The position numbers were made by a program, and so were the translations under genes. 44,575 nt of DNA, taken from NCBI GenBank assembly GCA_017543265.1, contig JAFYGI010000022.1, positions 1 to 44,575 of the forward strand, read 5' to 3'. Positions 8,057-16,453 of the stretch are shown here, in pieces. How positions within the stretch are numbered: position 1 is the stretch's first letter; each line of letters opens with the position of its first letter. The notes below the pieces were generated by a model. It was not told the origin of the DNA and searched no databases. It saw only the letters and a program-made list of their open reading frames with translations. The DNA is from Bacillota bacterium (GTDB lineage: Bacteria > Bacillota > Clostridia > Lachnospirales > CAG-274).

Positions 8057-9322
8057 TTAATACTTTTTAATGCCAATATCCTTGCGGAAATGCGCATCTT
8101 TAAAGCTAACCATCTTAACACCATTATATGCCGTTTCGATAGCTTTGTCAAGGTCTTTGCCCCAACCCGTTACGCCCAGAACACGGCCGCCGTTTGTGAC
8201 GAATTTACCGTCCTTCAATGCTGTGCCTGCGTGGAAAACATAAATATTTTCCGCCTTTGCAGCCTCGTCAAGGCCGTTTATCTCATAGCCCTTTTTGTAG
8301 CTTTCGGGATAACCGCCGCTTGCAAGGATAACGCAGGCCGCCGCATTGTCGTACCACTCAATGTCCATTTTGTCAAGTGTGCCGTCTATGCAGGCCTCGA
8401 AAATGTCCAGAAGATCGGTTTTAAGGCGCGGAAGCACCACCTGTGTCTCTGGGTCGCCGAAACGCGCATTGTACTCGATAACTCTCGGACCCTTTTGTGT
8501 AAGCATAAGGCCAAAGAAAATTATGCCCTTGAATGTACGTCCCTCTTTGTTAAGACCGTCAACGGTAGGCTTAAAGATAGTTTCCATACAAACCTTTGCA
8601 ATTTCATCCGTATAAACACGGCTGGGCGAGAATGTACCCATACCGCCCGTGTTAAGGCCCTGATCGTTGTCATAGGCACGCTTGTGATCCTGTGCGGAGA
8701 CCATGGGAACCACCGTTTTGCCGTCACAGAAGGAAAGCACCGACACCTCGGGACCCGTTAAAAATTCCTCGATAACGACCTTGTTGCCGCTGTCGCCGAA
8801 TTTTTTGTCTACCATTATTGTCTTTAAGCCCGCCTCGGCTTCTTCAAGCGTATTGCAGATAAGCACACCCTTGCCGAGCGCAAGACCGTCCGCCTTTAAA
8901 ACAACGGGGAAGTCGCCCTTTTTAACATATTCAAGCGCCGCATCGTAATTATCAAAGGTCTCATAGCCCGCGGTGGGGATATTGTATTTTTTCATCAATT
9001 CCTTGCTGTAGGCCTTGCTGCCCTCGATAATAGCCGCATTTTTACGCGGGCCGAACACGCGCAGACCTGCCGCCTCAAAAGCATCCACAACACCCGCAAC
9101 AAGGGGGTCGTCCATACCTATAACGGTAAGGTCAATGCCGGTGGACTTTGCAAAATCCACCAGCTTGTCTATCTCCATTGCGCCGATAGGTACAAGCTCC
9201 GCAAGCTGACCTATGCCCGCATTACCGGGTGCGCAGTAAATTTTTTCTATTTTTTTGTTTTGTAAAAGTTTCCATATTATGGCGTGTTCGCGTCCGCCGC
9301 TGCCGACAACTAAAACTTTCAT
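8057..9322 (-). CDS. purD: PurD, phosphoribosylamine-glycine ligase
   Basis: A 421-aa GARS of de novo purine synthesis. It joins phosphoribosylamine and glycine using ATP. The N-terminal VLVVGSGGREHAI, the ATP-grasp lid (FPVVLKADGLALGKGV) and the GGMGTFSPS and RFGDPETQ motifs are all present, and length is normal. Its ATG overlaps the stop of the upstream membrane-protein gene by four bases and uses AGGAG inside that gene. It belongs to the purM-purN-purD set, but a DUF559 element and the membrane protein lie between purN and purD. purH is absent. Confidence 0.97.
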   Translation of the reverse strand: MKVLVVGSGGREHAIIWKLLQNKKIEKIYCAPGNAGIGQLAELVPIGAMEIDKLVDFAKSTGIDLTVIGMDDPLVAGVVDAFEAAGLRVFGPRKNAAIIEGSKAYSKELMKKYNIPTAGYETFDNYDAALEYVKKGDFPVVLKADGLALGKGVLICNTLEEAEAGLKTIMVDKKFGDSGNKVVIEEFLTGPEVSVLSFCDGKTVVPMVSAQDHKRAYDNDQGLNTGGMGTFSPSRVYTDEIAKVCMETIFKPTVDGLNKEGRTFKGIIFFGLMLTQKGPRVIEYNARFGDPETQVVLPRLKTDLLDIFEACIDGTLDKMDIEWYDNAAACVILASGGYPESYKKGYEINGLDEAAKAENIYVFHAGTALKDGKFVTNGGRVLGVTGWGKDLDKAIETAYNGVKMVSFKDAHFRKDIGIKKY

Positions 9323-9933
9323 ATTATTTCTCCTTTTGGGTATAATTTTTTCACTTTTCTCAATTTTTTTGACACAGCCTCGAATTGTCTTTCGTGCATA
9401 GAATAATCAAGCTTTCCGACAAGTGCTTTCTTTTCTCTTCCGTTTTTATAATACAAAATATGAATCCTATAGGCAATAGGGAAAAGCCTGTGCCAATACC
9501 TTATTGTAAACCATATTGTCTCGCTCTCAAAACCCTTAGCATCCGATAATTTTATCATATTTTGCGGGATATAGACAAAATCTTTTCCTATATATAAGCA
9601 GCCGTTTAAAAACATCTCTGCATCGTTTATATCATTATATATGTTATAAATGCCGTATTCGTATATCTGTTCCTCACACCTGCCGCGCGCAAGCTTGTTT
9701 TCCACAGCCGATGCAATTAAAGCCAACAGACCCACACCTGCCCACACGGGCGAAAATATACCAAACACCCAGCCATAATCAGCGTAGGGCGTTTTTGCAA
9801 GAACTGCCGCCAAAGCTGCAAATATTGCCGCAGTAAGCATAAATCCGATAAATAACGAATTTTTCACACAGGCACCTTTTTGTATTTTTAATTTTGTAAA
9901 AATTTCTTCGTATCTGTCGTATCCGTCATACAT
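9319..9933 (-). CDS. Unknown two-TM protein coupled to purD
   Basis: A 204-aa protein not recognised. It has a charged N-terminus, two transmembrane helices (about 26-46 and 53-80), then a soluble, Tyr-rich domain with a basic C-terminus (KKLRKVKKLYPKGE). This is the general layout of YcxB-like small membrane proteins, but I see no firm motif. It overlaps purD by ATGA, so it is translated with purD, yet nothing in it suggests purine metabolism. Base composition is more AT-rich than purD, which together with the adjacent mobile-like element may point to later arrival. Confidence 0.7.
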   Translation of the reverse strand: MYDGYDRYEEIFTKLKIQKGACVKNSLFIGFMLTAAIFAALAAVLAKTPYADYGWVFGIFSPVWAGVGLLALIASAVENKLARGRCEEQIYEYGIYNIYNDINDAEMFLNGCLYIGKDFVYIPQNMIKLSDAKGFESETIWFTIRYWHRLFPIAYRIHILYYKNGREKKALVGKLDYSMHERQFEAVSKKLRKVKKLYPKGEII

Positions 9934-10010
9934 TATATCAGATCCTATTTTGCAGTAGTTTAAACCAATACAGCACCTTCATTTAACGTAACGCTTTATC
10001 CGGAGTATGC

Positions 10011-10550
10011 GTTGCATTAGTCTTGGCTCCCCTTGTTCAGGGGAGCTGTCAAGCGTAGCTTGACTGAGGGGTTTCTCCAAGCCTTGCTTTTACTTCCGCA
10101 TCTATCACTTCACGAACTTCTTTAAATTTGTATGTAACTTGCGGATTTGTAAATCTTATCACTTTTATCCCATATCTTTTAAGTGTATTTGTCCTGTTTT
10201 CATCATACTCAATACCGCCGTCCGAATAATGCTGTGAGCCATCAAGTTCTACCGCCAATTTTGCTTTAGCACAATAAAAATCCAAAACAAAATTATTAAC
10301 TGTACGTTGTCGGTAAAATTTGAACGAGTAATTTTTTAAAAAACAATACCATAGTTTCTTTTCTTGCTCCGTCATATTTCGGCGCAAATTCTTTGCGTTT
10401 TGAGTATTATGGCTTTCATAACTGTGGTTGTTGTAGTGATTATCCATTTTCATTCCTCGGCAGCAGAAACCCCTCCGTCACGGCTTACGCCGTGCCACCT
10501 CCCCTGAACAAGGGGAGGCGCGGTCGCTACGCTCCCTTGGCTAATGCAAC
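10011..10550. mobile_element. 540-bp element with terminal inverted repeats carrying a DUF559 gene
   Basis: The ends are perfect 10-bp inverted repeats, GTTGCATTAG (10011-10020) and CTAATGCAAC (10541-10550). Inside them are two more mirrored blocks: a 19-bp palindromic core (10027-10045 and 10499-10517) and a 16-bp block with one mismatch (10061-10076 and 10465-10480). Between the blocks each end has its own small hairpin with a different sequence but the same position, showing paired change. The only gene is the DUF559 endonuclease-like ORF. Imperfect 15-bp direct repeats flank it (9980-9994 and 10573-10588). It splits purN from the purD unit. Confidence 0.75.
10049..10447 (-). CDS. DUF559 endonuclease-like protein
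   Basis: A 132-aa protein of the DUF559/Vsr-like PD-(D/E)xK nuclease group. The family pattern is clear: TEQEKKLW, then FKFYRQRTVNNFVLDFYC, then LAVELDGSQHY, then IKVIRFTN. The Asp of LDFY and the Glu of VELDG fit the active-site acids. I prefer the second ATG (10447), which has GAGGA at six bases; the first ATG (10453) touches that site. The last residues (about ETPQSSYA) are encoded by the element's own inverted repeat, so gene and repeat are one unit. Activity is unproved. Confidence 0.85.
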   Translation of the reverse strand: MDNHYNNHSYESHNTQNAKNLRRNMTEQEKKLWYCFLKNYSFKFYRQRTVNNFVLDFYCAKAKLAVELDGSQHYSDGGIEYDENRTNTLKRYGIKVIRFTNPQVTYKFKEVREVIDAEVKARLGETPQSSYA

Positions 10551-10603
10551 ATTATCGTTTAACGAAACCTTACATTTAACCGTACCGCAAAACAAGCGGT
10601 TAT

Positions 10604-11227
10604 TTACTTCTTTATCCTTACCTTATTGCCCTCGACCTGCAATTTACCCTCGGCAAAAAGCCTTATGGCCTCGGGGAAAATTTTCCACTCGGCCTGCTCC
10701 ATAACGCGTTTTTGCAGAACCTCGGGGGTGTCATCGTCAAGCACCTCAACGGCCTTTTGCAAAATTATGGGGCCGCCGTCCGTTATGGGGCTGACAAAAT
10801 GCACCGTTGCACCCGTCAGCTTAACGCCCTTTGCCAAAACAGCCTCGTGAACGTGCAGACCATAAAAGCCGTCGCCGCAAAAGCTGGGGATAAGGGCGGG
10901 GTGGATATTCATAATTTTATTTTCAAATTCGTTTACAAAGGTCTCACCGAGTATGGTCATAAAGCCCGCAAGCACCACAAGACCCACGCCGCGGGACTTA
11001 AAATGCTCCGCAAGGGCGATATCATAGGCCTTTGCATCGGCATAATCGCGCTTGCGCATAGTCACAGCCTCGATACCCTTGTTTTTTGCACGCTCCAGCG
11101 CATAAGCGTTTGGATTGCTGCTTACAACGCTGACTATTTCGGCGGGTATGCCCTGCGTATCTATCGCATCCATTATTGCCTGTAAATTCGTACCGCCGCC
11201 GCTTACAAGCACACCTATTTTAAGCAT
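10604..11227 (-). CDS. purN: PurN, GAR formyltransferase
   Basis: A 207-aa phosphoribosylglycinamide formyltransferase, using 10-formyl-tetrahydrofolate for the third step of purine synthesis. The phosphate loop VSGGGTNLQA, the catalytic NIHPALIPSF segment and the ITDGGPIILQ aspartate loop are present. It starts 11 bases after purM, so purM-purN are one unit. The downstream side is occupied by the DUF559 element. Confidence 0.97.
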   Translation of the reverse strand: MLKIGVLVSGGGTNLQAIMDAIDTQGIPAEIVSVVSSNPNAYALERAKNKGIEAVTMRKRDYADAKAYDIALAEHFKSRGVGLVVLAGFMTILGETFVNEFENKIMNIHPALIPSFCGDGFYGLHVHEAVLAKGVKLTGATVHFVSPITDGGPIILQKAVEVLDDDTPEVLQKRVMEQAEWKIFPEAIRLFAEGKLQVEGNKVRIKK

Positions 11228-11238
11228 AATACTACCCC

Positions 11239-12264
11239 TTACTTCAAGTTTATCCGGATGCCCTCGCCCGCGGTAACATAGCCTATTTTATAAGCCTTTT
11301 CGCCCGCAGCCGCAAGGGTCTCCATAGCCTTGTCCGCATTTTCCTTTGAAACTGCGATAACCATGCCGATACCCATGTTAAAGGTATTGTACATACTCAT
11401 TCTTTCTACGCTGCCAAGCTTTTCAAGCAGGCCAAAGATGGGCAGGATGTCCCAGGTGCCCTCGTCGATATTTACCTTTGTGCCCTTGGGCATCATTCTG
11501 GGGATGTTTTCTATAAAGCCGCCGCCCGTAACGTGGCTTATGCCCTTTACCTCCACCTTGGATATAAGGTCAAGCACGGGCTTAACGTAAATTTTGGTAG
11601 GCGTGAGAAGCGCCTCGCCAAGCTTGCAGCCCAGCTCGTCATAATATTTGTTAAGATTTTCCTTTGTGGGCTCGAATATCTTGCGCACAAGTGAGTAACC
11701 GTTTGAGTGGATACCGCTTGATGCAATACCGATAAGCACGTCACCGTCACATATCTTTGTGCCGTCTATTGCAGCCGCCTTGTCCATTATGCCAACGGTA
11801 AAGCCCGCAAGGTCGTACTCGTCAACGGGATAGAAGCCCGGCATTTCGGCAGTTTCGCCGCCGATAAGCGAGCAGCCCGACTGACGACAGCCCTCTGCAA
11901 CGCCGCTTACTATTTCGGCTATCTTTTCGGGCTCGTTCTTGCCGCAGGCAATGTAATCAAGGAAGAAGAGCGGCTCCGCACCGCTGCACACAACATCGTT
12001 TACACACATTGCCACCGCATCTATACCAATTGTATCGTGCTTGTCCATTAAAAATGCAATTTTCAGTTTTGTACCAACGCCGTCCGTACCGCTTACCAGT
12101 ACAGGCTCCTGCATATCCTTTGCCTTTGCGATGCTGAAAAGACCGCCAAAGCCGCCAATACCGCCGATGACCTCCGGCCTGAATGTACTTTTTACATGGC
12201 CCTTCATAAGCTCGACCGCTTTGTATCCCGCCTCAACATCAACACCCGATGATTTATAATCCAT
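11239..12264 (-). CDS. purM: PurM, AIR synthetase
   Basis: A 341-aa phosphoribosylformylglycinamidine cyclo-ligase, fifth step of purine synthesis. The motifs [27 protein letters not shown] and [16 protein letters not shown] are diagnostic. The ATG at 12264 has GGAGGTC six bases upstream; an in-frame extension to 12411 would cross the promoter and a hairpin and is rejected. It heads the purine unit purM-purN-(element)-membrane protein-purD. Confidence 0.97.
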   Translation of the reverse strand: MDYKSSGVDVEAGYKAVELMKGHVKSTFRPEVIGGIGGFGGLFSIAKAKDMQEPVLVSGTDGVGTKLKIAFLMDKHDTIGIDAVAMCVNDVVCSGAEPLFFLDYIACGKNEPEKIAEIVSGVAEGCRQSGCSLIGGETAEMPGFYPVDEYDLAGFTVGIMDKAAAIDGTKICDGDVLIGIASSGIHSNGYSLVRKIFEPTKENLNKYYDELGCKLGEALLTPTKIYVKPVLDLISKVEVKGISHVTGGGFIENIPRMMPKGTKVNIDEGTWDILPIFGLLEKLGSVERMSMYNTFNMGIGMVIAVSKENADKAMETLAAAGEKAYKIGYVTAGEGIRINLK

Positions 12265-12303
12265 AGTTTGACCTCCGTAAGCTGTATTTTTATATATATT
12301 ACA

Positions 12304-12332
12304 ATTATAACACATAATTTTGGTCTTGTATA
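12304..12332 (-). promoter_or_regulatory. purM: Promoter of the purine unit
   Basis: Minus-strand TATACA (12327-12332), a 17-base spacer and a perfect TATAAT (12304-12309) lie 40 bases before the purM start. The short leader leaves no room for a purine riboswitch. Confidence 0.75.
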
Positions 12333-12353
12333 GAAAAATTTTTTTATATACAA

Positions 12354-12405
12354 AGCCCCTTTGGAAATTCATCAAGTTATGCAAATAATGAATTTTCAAA
12401 GGGGC
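12354..12405 (-). other. Long hairpin upstream of the purM promoter
   Basis: Arms of 18 bp, matched but for one G-T position, read GCCCCTTTGGAAATTCAT and its near-complement at both ends of 12354-12405 with a 16-base loop. It sits between the terminator of the 836-aa gene and the purM promoter and could be a second terminator or an operator. Nothing else is seen in 12265-12417. Confidence 0.6.
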
Positions 12406-12417
12406 ACGCATACACAG

Positions 12418-12446
12418 AAAAAGACCTCCGAAACTCGGAGGTCTTT
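12418..12446 (-). terminator. Terminator of the 836-aa surface protein gene
   Basis: A 12-bp stem AAAGACCTCCGA with its complement closes an AA loop and is followed by TTTTT on the minus strand, 35 bases past the stop codon. Confidence 0.9.
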
Positions 12447-12481
12447 CCCGTTTATGACAATTGATAATTGTTTAGTTTAAA

Positions 12482-14992
12482 TTATCTTCTGTTGTAGATA
12501 GCTGTTCTTGTTTCAGCATCCCAGTCTACAGGTACACCAAGTGCCTGGCCAAGAGCTCTGAAAGGTACGAACATTCTGTCATCTGTGATCTCAGCTGTTA
12601 CACCGTATTCCATAGGAATGGATGTACCGTCAACTACCATGTAGTTGCTGCCAGCCTGGAACTGGATGATCTTCTGGCCGTTACCAGCTGCGTAAAGGAT
12701 AGTAGCAGTCTTGCTGTTAGCATCCCAAGCGATCTTGCTTGTGTTATCAGCTGTCTCAAGGTTATCTGTATCTACACCAAGTGCAAGAGCAACGAATCTT
12801 AAAGGAACCATTGTAGAGTTGCTGCTTGTCTGGATGTAAGCTGCAACGTCCATGTCAACTGCTTCGCCGTTTACAGTGATAGTCTTCTCGCCGATTGTAA
12901 CTTCTACAACACCGTCAAGAGTACCAGCCTCAGTTACGATCTCAACATAGTTGTCGAAGCTGTAACCGTCTGTTGTGTCGAAGTATGCTCTATCGTTGTC
13001 CTTGTCGTCCTTCTCAAGGTTGTCGATCTTAAGGTCATAGATCTTGTTGTTTACATCGTCATCGTAGTTGTTTACGACAGCGTCGCCACCGATCTTAAGG
13101 TCATATGAACCATAAGGTACGGAACGTGTTGTACCAACTGTAAGGTTGGAGATTGTGATTGATGAAGGCTCTGTGTAGGAAGTCTTGTCAACCTTGAATG
13201 TGATTGCGCCTTCCTTAACCTCAAAGTTCTTGATCTCAAGCTCGCCGTCGATCGAGTACTCAACGTCTGTGTCGTTGAAGCCAAGCTCGCTCTTACCGAA
13301 CTTCTTGTCGTCGAAGGAGATAACTACCTTCTCGCCATCAAGAAGGATACCGTCCTGAGCCTCTGTGATAGTGACATCAGCAGCGTCAAATACCTGGTAA
13401 CCCATGTTAACCTTTGTTGTAGCTGTCTCTACAGAGATAGGAGCAACTGCCTCAGCAATTACAACATCCTCAAGAGTATCGGCTGCAAGGCCGGCACCTG
13501 CAACAGCGCAAGTTACGTCGCCTGTGAAGTCAGCGTCGATGGAGAGGTAAAGCTCAAACTTGAACTCCATACCGTCATCCTTTGTATTTGAATAGTCGCC
13601 TGTAAGACCCTTGTTGATCTTAAGAACATTACCGTCGCCAGCGATTACAGACTTAGCTTCGATAGCGCTCTTGTTTACAGAACCGTCGTTCTTGTCCTTG
13701 ATTCTCTCAACCTTGTCATACTCAACCTTAACGATCTTAACGCCGTCAGGAAGTGTGAATTCAAGCTTACGTGAGTCGATCCATGTATCCTGTGCAGTTT
13801 CCTTGAAGTAAACCTTAGCTGACTTGAAGTCATCCTCGTCAAGGTCCTTCTCGTTTGCAAGGTAAGTTCTACCGGAGATGATTGTAGGAACGTCGCCCTC
13901 TACTGTCATTTCCATACCGTAGTCTACTCTTTCACCAACCTTGATAGTCTCCTTGGAGATACCGGCAGCGCTACCGCTGATTGTGATGTTGATGTCGCCC
14001 CAGTTCTTATCTTCGTCATCAGGCTCAACCTCGAGACCCTCGATTGTGAATGAAGAAGGAAGATCTGTACCGATGCTCTTGATGTCGCCGTTAGCATCGT
14101 AGTTAGCGATCCACTCTACAGGAAGATTAAATAAGATATAGTCATCGCTTGTTGTGTAGTCAACTGTAGCAGCCTTACCGCTGATGTTGATACCAGGCTT
14201 AACTGTGATCTTACCGCCGTTAACGATCTTGAAACCGCCGTTTACTCTTACCTTAACTGTAGCAGCTGAGTAAGTGCCATCGGAGTTCTTGACAGCGTCG
14301 AAGCTACCCTTTACAGTTTCCTTAACAGTGATTGTGTCGATCTTAACTGTATCTGTACCTGTCTTGATCTTGTTAACTGTTGTTGTTGTAGCACCATCCT
14401 GAGAAGATGTAGTAGCTACTGTGTGAGTTGTGCTTGATACGGAAGTACCGTTAGCATCGATAGTAACCTTGATGTCCTCTTCGTCGCTTGTAGCAACTGC
14501 CTTGATCGGGATCGAGTAGTAAGGAGCACCGGGAGTGATGATATTCTTCTCACCTGCAGCACCCTCGGGTACGGGAGCAAGGAATACCTGAACCTCTGAG
14601 TCGTTGATCCATCTCATGGAGTAAGGAAGGTCACTTCTTGTGTTTGTCTTGTCCATGAAGCCTGCTGTTGAGTAAGCAGCACCGATGTTGTCTGAGTTGT
14701 CAGCAAGGTTTTCCTGGAAACCAGCCCATGTAAGGCCTGCAGGACCACTGTACTGAGGAAGGCTGCCGATCTTATCAAGATCGAATTCACCGTTTTCGAT
14801 GTCGATGATGATAGAAGCGCCTGATGCAACCGAAGCCTTAGGCTCGATCTTTAAGTTAACGTTCTGAATGACTTCATCTTCCTTAACGCTGTCAATTCTG
14901 TCAACGCTGTTGCTGGAAGCAGCCATTGCGCTCATAGGAAGCATAGCAGTAGTCATAACTGCAGCTAACATAATAGCAATTTTTCTTTTCAT
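12482..14992 (-). CDS. Large secreted protein with C-terminal stalk domain
   Basis: An 836-aa secreted protein. A signal peptide (1-24, cut after AMA) leads to a long beta-rich, Thr/Val/Asp-rich body without recognisable enzyme motifs. The C-terminal region (about 698-836) contains the copper-amine-oxidase-N-like stalk fold: TMVPLRFVALALGV, then IAWDANSKTATI, then RMFVPFRALGQALGVPVDWDAETRTAIY. Charged residues are mostly acidic. A consensus promoter, a strong GGAGG site and codon use like the ribosomal genes suggest high expression, as for an S-layer or matrix protein (inference). No SLH or LPXTG anchor is present, so attachment would be through the stalk domain. Confidence 0.8.
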   Translation of the reverse strand: MKRKIAIMLAAVMTTAMLPMSAMAASSNSVDRIDSVKEDEVIQNVNLKIEPKASVASGASIIIDIENGEFDLDKIGSLPQYSGPAGLTWAGFQENLADNSDNIGAAYSTAGFMDKTNTRSDLPYSMRWINDSEVQVFLAPVPEGAAGEKNIITPGAPYYSIPIKAVATSDEEDIKVTIDANGTSVSSTTHTVATTSSQDGATTTTVNKIKTGTDTVKIDTITVKETVKGSFDAVKNSDGTYSAATVKVRVNGGFKIVNGGKITVKPGINISGKAATVDYTTSDDYILFNLPVEWIANYDANGDIKSIGTDLPSSFTIEGLEVEPDDEDKNWGDINITISGSAAGISKETIKVGERVDYGMEMTVEGDVPTIISGRTYLANEKDLDEDDFKSAKVYFKETAQDTWIDSRKLEFTLPDGVKIVKVEYDKVERIKDKNDGSVNKSAIEAKSVIAGDGNVLKINKGLTGDYSNTKDDGMEFKFELYLSIDADFTGDVTCAVAGAGLAADTLEDVVIAEAVAPISVETATTKVNMGYQVFDAADVTITEAQDGILLDGEKVVISFDDKKFGKSELGFNDTDVEYSIDGELEIKNFEVKEGAITFKVDKTSYTEPSSITISNLTVGTTRSVPYGSYDLKIGGDAVVNNYDDDVNNKIYDLKIDNLEKDDKDNDRAYFDTTDGYSFDNYVEIVTEAGTLDGVVEVTIGEKTITVNGEAVDMDVAAYIQTSSNSTMVPLRFVALALGVDTDNLETADNTSKIAWDANSKTATILYAAGNGQKIIQFQAGSNYMVVDGTSIPMEYGVTAEITDDRMFVPFRALGQALGVPVDWDAETRTAIYNRR

Positions 14993-15065
14993 TTCATATC
15001 CTCCTTAAAAATTTGAAAAAAAAGTTGTGCGGAGATAGTTACATCATATCTCCAATACGTTTTCC

Positions 15066-15094
15066 ATTATAGCACCACAAAATCATGTCGTCAA
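15066..15094 (-). promoter_or_regulatory. Strong promoter of the 836-aa surface protein
   Basis: Minus-strand TTGACG (15089-15094), a 17-base spacer and TATAAT (15066-15071) lie about 70 bases before the start codon. Confidence 0.85.
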
Positions 15095-15108
15095 CAAACT
15101 TTTTGAAA

Positions 15109-15135
15109 TGTAACAATATTGTAACATTTGTAACA
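15109..15135. promoter_or_regulatory. Three TGTAACA repeats behind the surface-protein promoter
   Basis: TGTAACA occurs at 15109-15115, 15120-15126 and 15129-15135, about one helical turn apart and 15 bases upstream of the -35 box. They could bind an activator. The rest of 15136-15424 is AT-rich with no gene; it holds one single-mismatch DnaA box (15289-15297) and a GGGACGG stem-loop near 15363-15400. Confidence 0.5.
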
Positions 15136-15362
15136 TTAAATCAAACTTTCGTCCGATCCTCTGTTTCGTCTGTTGATTTATGCCGTTTTGTTTTGCTTGT
15201 AGACAATATATCATGTTTTTTCGGGAAATGCAATACCTTTTTGCCGATTGTTAGATAGCTGTAATATTTCTGATATTTATGTAATAATTGTGGATAGTTC
15301 CTGAAATACGGCTAAAATTTAAGGCCGTTTTGTGTAATAATGAAACATTTGCGTAACATTAT

Positions 15363-15400
15363 CGGGACGGCTTGGGCACTTATATCCACCCGTCCCGTAC
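15363..15400 (-). terminator. Possible terminator after the fumarase beta gene
   Basis: An 8-bp stem CGGGACGG/CCGTCCCG with a loop of about 20 bases lies downstream of the stop at 15425. No T run follows, so it is a weak call. Confidence 0.4.
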
Positions 15401-15424
15401 AAAACAGCCTCTATTTTTTTCGGT

Positions 15425-15973
15425 TTATTTTTTGTATTTCGGCGGTTCGCTTTCATACAGGTTGTTTCCCTCGCAGTCGATGATAACTATGCCGGGGAAG
15501 TTTTCTACCTTTAATTCGTGTATAGCCTCGGAGCCGAGGTCGTCATAGGCCACAACGCGGCAGGCCTTTACGCACTCGCTTATCAGTGCGCCCGCACCGC
15601 CGACCGCCCCTATGTACACGGCGGTATTTTTCTTCATGGACTCTATTACCTCTTTGCTTCTTGCGCCCTTGCCTATCATACAGGTAAGGCCGAGATCCAT
15701 TGTGCGCGGCGAATATGCATCCATGCGGTAGCTGGTCGTGGGGCCGACCGAGCCAATGGGCTCACCCGGCTTTGCGGGTGCGGGACCCGCGAAATATATC
15801 GCCGCATCCTTCAGGTCTATCGGCAGCGCCGTGCCCTTGTCAAGGTTTTCGAGCATCCTTTTGTGCGCCGCATCGCGTGCGGTATATATGGTGCCCGTTA
15901 TGGTCACGCTGTCGCCCGCCCTGAGCGTTCTGACAACATCCTTTGTTATGGGAGTATGTATATCTTTCTTCAT
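15425..15973 (-). CDS. Class I fumarase / L(+)-tartrate dehydratase beta subunit
   Basis: A 182-aa protein matching the beta (C-terminal) domain of Fe-S-dependent fumarate hydratases. Typical stretches are LRAGDSVTITGTIYTARDAAHKRM, YFAGPAPAKPGEPIGSVGPTTSYRMD, MIGKGARSKEV and AVGGAGALI. It normally pairs with an alpha subunit that holds the 4Fe-4S cluster, usually encoded directly upstream. Here the upstream gene is a nucleoside deaminase, 15 bases away, and no alpha gene occurs in the window. Substrate could be fumarate or tartrate. It ends the murC-deaminase-fumarase operon. Confidence 0.9.
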   Translation of the reverse strand: MKKDIHTPITKDVVRTLRAGDSVTITGTIYTARDAAHKRMLENLDKGTALPIDLKDAAIYFAGPAPAKPGEPIGSVGPTTSYRMDAYSPRTMDLGLTCMIGKGARSKEVIESMKKNTAVYIGAVGGAGALISECVKACRVVAYDDLGSEAIHELKVENFPGIVIIDCEGNNLYESEPPKYKK

Positions 15974-15988
15974 ATATAAGTCCTCTTT

Positions 15989-16444
15989 TTAATATTTAAT
16001 ATTATCCGTCCTTGCGGCATACTCGGCAAAGATCTCCAGACAGCCGTCCCTGTCAAGCTCCGCCAGCTCCGTGCCGCCGCCTCCGTTAAGGGCTTTGTAA
16101 AAATCGCTGTCCTTGAAGCCTATTTTTTCGGTATCGCCGATATTGCAGCCGTAATACACCTTTTCTATGCCCGCCCAGAGTATTGCGCCCAGACACATCG
16201 GACAGGGCTGGGCGGTGGTATACAGCTCACATCCCTTCAGGGAAAAACTTTGCAGCGCGGCGCAGGCATCGCGTATGGCCATTATCTCGCCGTGGCAGGT
16301 CGGGTCGTTGTTTATCACGACCATGTTGTGACCTCTTCCTATTATAGAGCCGTCCTTTACGATAACGCAGCCGAAGGGGCCGCCGTGGCCGTTCCTTATG
16401 CCGAGGCTCGCCTGCTTTACGGCCTCTTTCATATATTTATTCAT
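15989..16444 (-). CDS. Nucleoside/guanine deaminase
   Basis: A 151-aa zinc-dependent cytidine-deaminase-fold enzyme of the guanine deaminase (GuaD) type. The zinc site shows His-Gly-Glu (CHGEIMAI) and PCPMC with LGAILWAGIEKVYYG. Unlike tRNA adenosine deaminase it has the GuaD-like C-terminal segment with FYKALNGGGGTEL. It would turn guanine into xanthine, in line with purine salvage. It begins nine bases after murC with GAGGTT and precedes the fumarase beta gene. Confidence 0.88.
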   Translation of the reverse strand: MNKYMKEAVKQASLGIRNGHGGPFGCVIVKDGSIIGRGHNMVVINNDPTCHGEIMAIRDACAALQSFSLKGCELYTTAQPCPMCLGAILWAGIEKVYYGCNIGDTEKIGFKDSDFYKALNGGGGTELAELDRDGCLEIFAEYAARTDNIKY

Positions 16445-16453
16445 ATAAGAACC

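Noticed and set aside
10393..10704. Rightward frame across the DUF559 element end
   Set aside because: It spans the inverted repeat and the antisense of purN; no family features.
12265..12417. Purine riboswitch before purM
   Set aside because: The leader after the promoter is only about 30 bases; the hairpin lies upstream of the promoter.
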